Assembly (NCBI GenBank): GCA_963650485.1
Contig: CAVJLN010000002.1
Location: 31,155-95,154, forward strand
Source: Suilimivivens sp963650485
GTDB lineage: Bacteria > Bacillota > Clostridia > Lachnospirales > Lachnospiraceae
Length of the DNA stretch: 64,000 nucleotides
Reading direction: 5' to 3'
In this document: one piece after another, positions 16,802-23,966 of the stretch
Layout of the letters: the number at the start of each line of letters is the position of its first letter
Numbering within the stretch: position 1 is the stretch's first letter
Position numbers and translations under genes: made by a program
Notes under the pieces: model-generated
What the model saw: the letters and a program-made list of their open reading frames with translations, nothing else
What the model was told of the DNA's origin: nothing
Databases searched by the model: none

Positions 16802-18121
16802 ATGAAAAAGGTAGTAAAATTCGGAGGAAGTTCACTGGCGAGTGCGGAGCAGTTCCGCAAGGTCGGGGACATCATCCATGCAGATAAAGAACGTCGTTTT
16901 GTAGTACCTTCCGCTCCGGGAAAGCGGTTTTCCGGGGATACCAAGGTAACCGATATGCTTTATGGCTGCTATGAGCTGGCAGAGAACGATAAGGACTTTA
17001 AGAAGGAGCTGGAAGCCATCGAGGCACGTTATCAGGAGATCATTGACGGTCTTTCCCTGACGTTGTCCTTAAAGGAAGAATTCAAGACCATTGCAGAGAA
17101 CTTCAAGAAGAAGGCAGGAGTCAATTATGCCGCTTCCAGAGGAGAGTATCTGAATGGTATTATTATGGCAGATTACCTTGGCTTTCCGTTTATTGATGCA
17201 GCAGAAGTGATCCGTTTTGATAAAAATGGTGACTTTGATTCGGAAATCACCAATGATATTTTAAAGGAACGCCTGAAGGATGCAGAAAATGCAGTAATTC
17301 CGGGCTTCTATGGAGCTTATGCAGACGGAACCGTAAAGACCTTTTCCAGAGGAGGCTCCGATATTACCGGATCCATCGTGGCAAGGGCAGTCAAGGCCGA
17401 TGTCTATGAGAACTGGACGGATGTTTCGGGATTCCTGATTGCAGATCCGAGAATTATCAAGAATCCGGAGGGAATTGATACCATTACCTATCGCGAATTA
17501 CGCGAGCTGTCTTACATGGGTGCAAGCGTACTCCATGAGGATGCTATTTTCCCGGTACGCCGTGAGGGCATTCCGATCAATATCCGGAATACCAACCGTC
17601 CGCAGGATGAAGGCACTTGGATTGTGGAAAGTACCTGTCAGAAGTGCAAATATGTGATTACCGGTATTGCCGGTAAGAAGGGCTTCTGCGCAGTAAACAT
17701 TGATAAGGCAATGATGAATTCAGAGATTGGATTCGGACGTAGGGTGTTACAGGCGTTTGAGGATTATGGAATTTCCTTTGAACATGTGCCGTCGGGCATT
17801 GATACAATGACCGTATTCGTTCATCAGGATGAATTCATGGATAAGGAGCAGAAGGTTGTTTCTGCCATTCACCGTCTGGCTGATCCGGACAGCATCGACA
17901 TCGAAGCTGATCTTGCATTGATCGCAGTCGTTGGACGCGGCATGAAATCCACAAGAGGAACTGCAGGAAGAATTTTCTCCGCACTGGCTCATGCCAATGT
18001 CAATGTCAAGATGATCGATCAGGGCTCCAGTGAGCTGAATATCATTATCGGTGTGGCAAATGAGGATTTCGAGACTGCTATTAAGGCGATTTATGATATC
18101 TTTGTATTGGCGAGATTGTAG
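16802..18121 (+). CDS. Aspartate kinase
   Basis: The start is placed at ATG 16802 (GTAGGAG upstream) rather than the TTG at 16793, giving 439 residues. The kinase domain has VVKFGGSSLA at the N-terminus, FSRGGSDITGSIVA for nucleotide binding, and WTDVSGFLIADPRI. Two ACT domains fill about residues 300-439 (GFCAVNIDKAMMN; LALIAVVGRGMKSTRGTAGRIF). It phosphorylates aspartate, the first step to lysine, threonine and methionine, and the ACT pair predicts feedback by an end product. It is last gene of the ACT-hom-mutase-kinase run, 78 bp after the mutase gene. Confidence 0.95.
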   Translation: MKKVVKFGGSSLASAEQFRKVGDIIHADKERRFVVPSAPGKRFSGDTKVTDMLYGCYELAENDKDFKKELEAIEARYQEIIDGLSLTLSLKEEFKTIAENFKKKAGVNYAASRGEYLNGIIMADYLGFPFIDAAEVIRFDKNGDFDSEITNDILKERLKDAENAVIPGFYGAYADGTVKTFSRGGSDITGSIVARAVKADVYENWTDVSGFLIADPRIIKNPEGIDTITYRELRELSYMGASVLHEDAIFPVRREGIPINIRNTNRPQDEGTWIVESTCQKCKYVITGIAGKKGFCAVNIDKAMMNSEIGFGRRVLQAFEDYGISFEHVPSGIDTMTVFVHQDEFMDKEQKVVSAIHRLADPDSIDIEADLALIAVVGRGMKSTRGTAGRIFSALAHANVNVKMIDQGSSELNIIIGVANEDFETAIKAIYDIFVLARL

Positions 18122-18173
18122 GAAATATTCAGAGTGGGAAGTGTGTCAGATAAGTTGTAGTTTGGCTGACTGA

Positions 18174-18391
18174 CCGGCACAAAAAATCTGCCTCTGGCCT
18201 GAATTTCGGAATTAAGAAGTTCTAACTATTTCGTTGTAAGGAATTGGAATGGGACGCAACCGCATCAACGGACCGTCCGGGTCCGATTGCTGCTTGATTG
18301 GACATCCGTGTCCAATCCTTGCTGACTGTGCGCGAAATAGAAGAACTTCTAAATTCCTACATAAGGTCAGAGGCATTATTTTTTGTGCCGG
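18174..18391. repeat. 218-bp imperfect cruciform element
   Basis: Two arms of about 59 bp (18174-18232 and 18333-18391) are inverted copies with roughly 85% identity; both outer ends read CCGGCAC / GTGCCGG. Inside are two more hairpins, CGGACC..GGTCCG and ATTGGAC..GTCCAAT. No open frame runs through it. It accounts for most of the 380 bp between aspartate kinase and the next gene. It could be a MITE or a structured RNA. Confidence 0.7.
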
Positions 18392-18502
18392 CTTAAGGTT
18401 GTGGTAGAGAAGAAAAGGTTTATACTGAAAACTATAAATTATAGGTTGTGTAAGGCAAAAGTATTCTTAATGGATTAGGAATAGGATGGAGAGGAGAAGG
18501 TA

Positions 18503-18980
18503 ATGGGGAAAATGTCAGGGGATAAATATCCGGAAGACAAGAGGCTTGTTTTTGATATGATTACAGAGCATATTGCTTATGGTAAGTGTTATGAAATCCT
18601 GAAAAATAAAGGCTATCTTGCAATGTTCCGGATGCTGGATGATTACAAAAGTACCAATGCTGATTTATACGATGATATACAGAAGGTATACGATACCTGT
18701 TATGAAGTAGATATTCCTTATACCTGTAAATTCAATTATAAAAATGGGGAATCCTATGGTTTTTCCTATTTAGGCGAATATAAATTTTATGGGGGAAAGA
18801 AGCTATACTGCGCAGGGTTTCGTAGAGTATATCAAAACCAATGCGGATCTGATTACAATAAAAGATTCGAGCCGGGATGCATTCTTTTCAGGAATACAGG
18901 ATGCCATTATGAGACATGGAAATAAGATTGTGGTTCGGGCAACCTATGTGCTTGATTTGTTAAAAATAATTATTGATTGA
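18503..18980 (+). pseudogene. Frameshifted gene of unknown family
   Basis: A frame starts at ATG 18503 (GGAGAAGG upstream) and reads naturally to about residue 97 (NGESYGFSYLGEYKFYG). After a G-run at 18791-18795 the natural-looking sequence (GFVEYIKTNADLITIKDS) continues in the next frame to 18980, while the first frame runs on to 18925 with implausible composition. I read this as one gene of about 158 residues broken by a one-base slip, real or from sequencing. The product is not recognised. It is AT-rich and ends just before the HTH-HipA promoter. Confidence 0.55.
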
Positions 18981-19031
18981 CAAATATACCCAATTTGGGT
19001 AGTATAATATTAAATGTACCCATATTGGTTA
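18977..19031 (+). promoter_or_regulatory. Promoter with two operators for the HTH-HipA pair
   Basis: TTGACA (18977) is followed at 17 bp by TAGTAT or at 20 bp by TATAAT. The spacer holds a perfect palindrome, TACCCAATTTGGGTA (18987-19001). A second, slightly degenerate copy, TACCCATATTGGTTA, lies at 19017-19031. Their centres are 30 bp apart, about three helical turns, as expected for cooperative autorepression by the HTH protein. Confidence 0.75.
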
Positions 19032-19047
19032 CAAAATGGAGAGAAAA

Positions 19048-19446
19048 ATGAATATTAAAGAAATGAGATATGCAACTGGAATGACACAGAAAGAATTTGC
19101 TGAACGTTTTGATATTCCGATAGGAACGCTTCGGAGATGGGAATATGGAGAAAGCACACCGGCTTCTTATATCGTGGAACTGATTGCACGTGAGCTTCCA
19201 GTAGATCGGAAAATGATGAAAACGATAGAGGATGGAAAAGGAAATACTTTTTACTATAATAAGGAAGCAGGTTATTTGGTTGATAGGAGAGGTACAAGAA
19301 TCTTTGTTCAGGTTGATTTAGATGGTGTAAAAAAGCAAAATCTGATTCTTTATATAGAAGATTTGTTTGAATCCTATTATGAGATTTTAAACAAATTTCA
19401 TCAGGACTGTAGACTGGATAAATCAGAAGATATTATATGGAGTTGA
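19048..19446 (+). CDS. Xre/HipB-like helix-turn-helix regulator
   Basis: I place the start at ATG 19048, which has GGAGAG 5 bases upstream; the ATG at 19036 lies against the second operator and has no site. The 132-residue protein has an N-terminal helix-turn-helix (IKEMRYATGMTQKEFAERFDI, split here at GMTQKEFAERF, then PIGTLRRWEYG). A C-terminal region of about 80 residues is unknown to me. It precedes the HipA-like kinase gene by 4 bp, a toxin-antitoxin arrangement. Twin palindromes in the promoter are its likely binding sites. AT-rich composition suggests transfer. Confidence 0.8.
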   Translation: MNIKEMRYATGMTQKEFAERFDIPIGTLRRWEYGESTPASYIVELIARELPVDRKMMKTIEDGKGNTFYYNKEAGYLVDRRGTRIFVQVDLDGVKKQNLILYIEDLFESYYEILNKFHQDCRLDKSEDIIWS

Positions 19447-19450
19447 ATTT

Positions 19451-20653
19451 ATGGCAAAGAAGATTGCAAGAGAGTATTTTTTAATGCATAAGGATATACC
19501 GGTATGTTTAATGGAAATATCAGAGGGAGGCATACTGGGGGCATATCGTAAAAATGAAGCAGCACTTGCACATTTTCCAATTGGGGGACAGATGAATGAA
19601 ATGAAGTTTCATGAATGGTGGAGGGACCGGGCAATTCCTAAGACCCGTCATGGAGCCAAAAGTGCACTCCAAAGGTTGGGATATGCATCTACAAACAGTG
19701 CACTTGTAGATAATCTTGCGCTGAGTTTATCGGATTGCTACTGGATTAAGCCACGTGGGGAAGAGTTTACATGGGCAGATGTAAATTTGTTTACAAATGA
19801 TTTTGTGGATACTTTTGGAGAGTTGACACTGAATACAGAGAAGACGTTGGATCTTCGTCAGAAAACAAAATTTAATTGTGCAGCCTCGCAGGGAGAACTT
19901 CAGAAAAAATGGTGTGTGGATCATTTGGGACGCAGATATATGGTGAAGGGAAATTATGGGGAATCTTATCAACAGAGCATAAATGAATTGTTTGCGACAG
20001 AGCTTCACAGGAAACAGGAATTTCAGAATTATACGGTATATATGCCAGCCATGTTAAGCGTGGAAGGAGGAATAGAAGGATTAGGATGTCTTTCTTATGA
20101 CTTTTGTTCTGAAAATCTTGAATGTATCAGTGCATGGGAATTGTTGCAATCAATAAAACTGCGCCAGAATGAATCTTTTTATTATCCGCTGAAAAGAGTG
20201 TGTTTAAATCTCGGAATTAAAGAAGAAGATTTTGATCTGTTTATGGATTATGAGATTATGACGGATTATTTATTATCAAATACAGATAGACATATGAATA
20301 ATATTTCTGTGATGAGAAATCCGGACACATTAGAAATATTAGGTTTTGCACCTATTTATGATTCGGGAAATTCCATGTTTTATAATGTGCCATATGAGCA
20401 GCTTGATCACGTAAAGCTGAATGAAATCAAAACGCATTCTTTTATTGCCAGGGAAATTAAATTATTATCCTATGTAAAAGACCGTAGCAGGGTTAATCTT
20501 GACAAAGCGGAAATGGATTTCAAAATATATGAAAAAGATTTATATGAAAGGCACATCCGGATACCGAGATTACAGGAACTATATGAAAAGAAGCTTATGA
20601 AATTAAAGGCATTCCAGAGAGGAAAGGACATCTGGAAAACAGAAAGATATTAA
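19451..20653 (+). CDS. HipA-like serine/threonine kinase
   Basis: The 400-residue protein starts 4 bp after the HTH gene. The C-terminal half carries HipA kinase features: SNTDRHMNNISV near residue 276 (catalytic loop with Asp and Asn) and APIYDSGNSM near residue 300 (metal-binding Asp). The P-loop-like region is less clear (YMVKGNYGESYQQSINE, about residue 160). The N-terminal 110 residues (GEWW-type EWWRDRAIP) match a clostridial HipA subgroup I recall. HipA kinases arrest growth by phosphorylating targets such as GltX. The target here is unknown. A terminator follows at once. Confidence 0.8.
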   Translation: MAKKIAREYFLMHKDIPVCLMEISEGGILGAYRKNEAALAHFPIGGQMNEMKFHEWWRDRAIPKTRHGAKSALQRLGYASTNSALVDNLALSLSDCYWIKPRGEEFTWADVNLFTNDFVDTFGELTLNTEKTLDLRQKTKFNCAASQGELQKKWCVDHLGRRYMVKGNYGESYQQSINELFATELHRKQEFQNYTVYMPAMLSVEGGIEGLGCLSYDFCSENLECISAWELLQSIKLRQNESFYYPLKRVCLNLGIKEEDFDLFMDYEIMTDYLLSNTDRHMNNISVMRNPDTLEILGFAPIYDSGNSMFYNVPYEQLDHVKLNEIKTHSFIAREIKLLSYVKDRSRVNLDKAEMDFKIYEKDLYERHIRIPRLQELYEKKLMKLKAFQRGKDIWKTERY

Positions 20654-20698
20654 AAACAGTTACCTGTGCGGAAGGATTCCGTCAGGTAACTGTTTTAA
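20653..20698. terminator. Bidirectional terminator
   Basis: A 14-bp stem (20653-20666 with 20683-20696) with an inner CGGAA/TTCCG hairpin is flanked by A- and T-runs. It ends both the HipA-like gene and the convergent gene at 20706. Confidence 0.85.
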
Positions 20699-20705
20699 GT
20701 TCTGA

Positions 20706-21563
20706 CTAATATGCAGTAGCCTCGTCGTGTGCAAGACTGAAATCAATCGTATCATCCCACAGGTAATCGAGGAACTGCAGGGCCGTATCGAGACGTTGGG
20801 TGGTTATGGAGATTCCGAATACCGGCACCAGATCATCATAGGAATGTGACTCTGTGGCGAAGGGGGAATCGGTCACGACGATTCCGACAGGAACCGGATC
20901 ACCCATGGTGGAAGGATCCATATGGGCAGCCGCACGTTCGTGAATTTCCTCAAGGGTCAGATTCCCTTCGGCTGCAATGGCATCGGTATCAACGATGACA
21001 TCCTCTTCCTCCTGGGCACGGACAATATCCATATCTACATAATAAAAGTAAGGTTCGTACTTCTTAATCTGTTCCGGAGTCAGTACCTCACGCAGATCAT
21101 AGAAGATCTGATTGACGGCATACTGGTCGAAGCACTGGGAATCGAAGATCACGGCATCGAGCTCCTTCGTCTGTACGACAGCGACAATCCGCTGCATGGT
21201 TGCCATATCAAATTCCGTAGGATTTTCATAGGTCAGTGTGGAAGTGGTATCCATGAAACAGTCATAGGTATTGGTGTCAATTCCGGCATATTCACTGAAG
21301 GTATCGGACATGACATCGGAAGACAGGGAATAGGCATTCAGCATCAGGCCATAGAATGCGTAGTCCTTGGTATTTACAAGGGTGCGGACCGTGCAGACAA
21401 TGGCGATGATGGCTACGATCGTTACAATGGTGTGTACCTTATAATATTCCCAGTAATACGCGAAACGCTCCTTCCAGGTCATATTCTTCATTTTGCGCTG
21501 CTGTTCGCGGATCTCATCAATGATTCCGCGGTATTTTCCGTCTTTATTATGAGCATTTGACAT
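20706..21563 (-). CDS. Single-span membrane protein with acidic extracytoplasmic domain
   Basis: The start is set at ATG 21563 with AAGGAG 11 bases upstream; a GTG at 21575 overlaps that site and is rejected. Of 285 residues, the first 45 are cytoplasmic and charged (EIREQQRKMKN, MTWKERFAYYWEYYKVH). Residues about 46-65 form one membrane span (TIVTIVAIIAIVCTV). The remainder is Asp/Tyr-rich and probably outside. No catalytic motif is recognised. Similar proteins occur in Lachnospiraceae to my memory without an assigned function. Confidence 0.75.
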   Translation of the reverse strand: MSNAHNKDGKYRGIIDEIREQQRKMKNMTWKERFAYYWEYYKVHTIVTIVAIIAIVCTVRTLVNTKDYAFYGLMLNAYSLSSDVMSDTFSEYAGIDTNTYDCFMDTTSTLTYENPTEFDMATMQRIVAVVQTKELDAVIFDSQCFDQYAVNQIFYDLREVLTPEQIKKYEPYFYYVDMDIVRAQEEEDVIVDTDAIAAEGNLTLEEIHERAAAHMDPSTMGDPVPVGIVVTDSPFATESHSYDDLVPVFGISITTQRLDTALQFLDYLWDDTIDFSLAHDEATAY

Positions 21564-21655
21564 AAACTTGTTCACTCCTTTTCATCTTGTTTCATCTTAA
21601 TCCAGATTACAGACAGAAGTCAATGTTACTAATTATTAAATATTATTAAATTTGT

Positions 21656-21867
21656 GTAAACAATCAGCCATGCAGAAGCGATGGTACAGGATGATCGTGG
21701 GAGCTAGCTCACAAAGGTCATCCTGTACCATCGTTTCTATAAGGCAAAAATGTTCTCTTGCAAGTTTCACGAAAATATACTATTATTTAGAGTAACTTAT
21801 TCAGGAACGTGTCGGAAGAAAGAGCTGCATTAGCAGCGGTTTTACGAATGGGGTTCTGAATAGTTAC
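21656..21867. repeat. Compound copy of the dispersed inverted-repeat family
   Basis: There are two parts. The first (21656-21743) holds a perfect-looking 21-bp hairpin stem (21674-21694 with 21718-21738) related to the element at 10042. The second (21792-21867) starts GTAACTTATTCAG and ends CTGAATAGTTAC, and its last 45 bp match those ending at 1638 almost exactly. Together they fill the 332-bp space between the divergent genes at 21563 and 21897. Confidence 0.75.
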
Positions 21868-21896
21868 GAAATGTTTAAAAATCCGGAGGCGTGGAA

Positions 21897-22397
21897 ATGA
21901 ACGATACCTATGTAGAATGGATGGTAAAAAGAAAGACATCTGTTGCAATGAAATTTTTAAAAATGTTATTGATTATTCTTGCGGTAATGATTGGCCTGCT
22001 TGCTATGGTTGCTTTTAATATGGTACTTTTTATTGTGGCAATTGTGATTGGCGTAGGGGCTTATTTTGTTTCCATGAATTCCGATGTGGAATATGAATAT
22101 CTCTATGTAGATAAGGAACTGACGGTGGACAAGGTACTTGCCAAGAGCAGACGTAAGAAAGTAGCAACTTTCGATATGGGCAAAATGGAAGTAATGGCAC
22201 CGATCAAATCTTATCATCTGGATAACTATAAAAACCGCCAGGACAAAACAGTAGATTACAGCAGCGGAGAAGAACAGCAGCCGGATCACCGTTATGTCTT
22301 TTATTATGATGGAAGGCAGAAGGTGATTTTCGAGCCGAATCAGGAAATGGTGAAGGCGATTCAATTCATAGCACCCCGTAAAGTGTTTATGGATTAA
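21897..22397 (+). CDS. Small two-span membrane protein (DUF6106-like)
   Basis: The start is set at ATG 21897 with GGAGG 7 bases upstream. The 166-residue protein has two adjacent hydrophobic segments (about residues 19-40 and 43-60), then a conserved soluble part (DVEYEYLYVDKELTVDKVLAKS and APIKSYHLDNYKNRQ as recognisable pieces). I recall this pattern as the uncharacterised DUF6106 family of Lachnospiraceae; the name is from memory. It lies 61 bp before guaB on the same strand. Function is unknown. Confidence 0.75.
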   Translation: MNDTYVEWMVKRKTSVAMKFLKMLLIILAVMIGLLAMVAFNMVLFIVAIVIGVGAYFVSMNSDVEYEYLYVDKELTVDKVLAKSRRKKVATFDMGKMEVMAPIKSYHLDNYKNRQDKTVDYSSGEEQQPDHRYVFYYDGRQKVIFEPNQEMVKAIQFIAPRKVFMD

Positions 22398-22458
22398 ATA
22401 TAAACGCAAGTAAGTATAAGGATAGGAAACACAAATTTACAAACTAGGAGGAGAGAAA

Positions 22459-23913
22459 ATGGGTCAGATTATTGGCGAAGGCATTACCTTTGATGATGTG
22501 CTTTTGGTTCCTGCCTATTCCCAGGTGGTTCCAAATGAGGTCGATTTAACAACATGGCTGACAAAGAAAATCAAACTCAACATTCCGATGATGAGTGCCG
22601 GCATGGACACCGTAACAGAGCATCGTATGGCAATTGCCATGGCAAGACAAGGTGGAATCGGCATTATTCACAAGAATATGTCGATTGAAGCACAGGCAGA
22701 GGAAGTAGATAAGGTGAAGAGATCTGAGAATGGAGTCATCACAGATCCGTTTTCCCTGTCCCCGGAGCATACACTGGCAGATGCGGATGCCTTAATGGCG
22801 AAGTTCCGTATATCCGGCGTGCCGATTACTGAGGGACGTAAGCTGGTTGGTATTATTACAAACCGTGATCTGAAGTTTGAAACAGACTTTACCAAGAAGA
22901 TCAAGGAATCCATGACCTCCGAAGGACTGATTACCGCACCGGAAGGAATTACCCTGGAAGAGGCCAAGGAGATTCTTGCCAAAGCCCGGAAGGAAAAGCT
23001 TCCGATCGTGGATGCAGATTTTAATTTGAAGGGTCTCATTACGATTAAGGATATTGAGAAGACCATTAAATATCCGCTATCTGCAAAGGATGACCAGGGA
23101 CGGCTTCTTTGTGGTGCAGCCGTTGGTATTACGGCGAATGTCTTAGACCGTGTCAGCGAGCTTGTGAAAGCAAAGGTTGATGTGGTTGTTCTGGACTGTG
23201 CCCATGGACATTCCGAGAATGTATTACGCTGTGTGCGCATGATTAAGGAAGCTTATCCCGATGTACAGGTTATCGCAGGTAATGTGGCAACCGGTGAGGG
23301 AACCAGAGCATTAATCGAAGCAGGCGCAGATGCCGTTAAGGTAGGTATCGGTCCCGGATCCATCTGTACCACACGTATTGTCGCAGGTATCGGTGTACCG
23401 CAGATTTCTGCAATTATGGATGCTTATGCGGTCGCTAAGGAATATGATATTCCGATCATTGCAGATGGTGGTATCAAGTATTCCGGAGACATGACCAAGG
23501 CGATTGCCGCAGGTGGAAATGTATGTATGATGGGAAGCATCTTCGCAGGATGCGATGAGAGTCCCGGAACCTTTGAATTATATCAGGGACGTAAATATAA
23601 GGTATATCGTGGCATGGGATCCATTGCCGCTATGGAGAACGGCAGCAAGGATCGTTATTTCCAGGAAAATGCAAAGAAGCTTGTACCGGAAGGCGTAGAA
23701 GGACGTGTTGCTTATAAGGGAACCGTGGAAGATACCGTATTCCAGCTTATGGGTGGACTTCGTTCCGGTATGGGATATTGTGGAACCAGAACCATTGAGG
23801 AGCTTAAGGAGAATGGCAGATTTGTGAAGATTTCGGCAGCATCCTTAAAGGAAAGTCATCCTCACGATATTCATATTACGAAAGAAGCACCAAACTACAG
23901 CGTAGATGAATAG
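22459..23913 (+). CDS. guaB: IMP dehydrogenase
   Basis: The 484-residue protein has a full-length IMPDH layout: barrel halves around a CBS-domain pair (about residues 95-205), the NAD/IMP loop with catalytic Cys303 (GPGSICTTRIV), the DGGIKYSGD substrate site, and MGSIFAGCDESPG. It oxidises IMP to XMP, the committed step to GMP. AGGAGG precedes the ATG. A c-di-GMP-type protein gene follows 53 bp on, so GTP supply and use are neighbours here. Confidence 0.97.
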   Translation: MGQIIGEGITFDDVLLVPAYSQVVPNEVDLTTWLTKKIKLNIPMMSAGMDTVTEHRMAIAMARQGGIGIIHKNMSIEAQAEEVDKVKRSENGVITDPFSLSPEHTLADADALMAKFRISGVPITEGRKLVGIITNRDLKFETDFTKKIKESMTSEGLITAPEGITLEEAKEILAKARKEKLPIVDADFNLKGLITIKDIEKTIKYPLSAKDDQGRLLCGAAVGITANVLDRVSELVKAKVDVVVLDCAHGHSENVLRCVRMIKEAYPDVQVIAGNVATGEGTRALIEAGADAVKVGIGPGSICTTRIVAGIGVPQISAIMDAYAVAKEYDIPIIADGGIKYSGDMTKAIAAGGNVCMMGSIFAGCDESPGTFELYQGRKYKVYRGMGSIAAMENGSKDRYFQENAKKLVPEGVEGRVAYKGTVEDTVFQLMGGLRSGMGYCGTRTIEELKENGRFVKISAASLKESHPHDIHITKEAPNYSVDE

Positions 23914-23966
23914 AATAGAACTATACTATCCCAGGTTTTTATGGGAAAGCAGGGGGTTCTCTGTCA

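Noticed and set aside
20922..21560. 212-codon open frame on the plus strand
   Set aside because: It is antisense to the single-span membrane protein gene, which has a proper start and a terminator.
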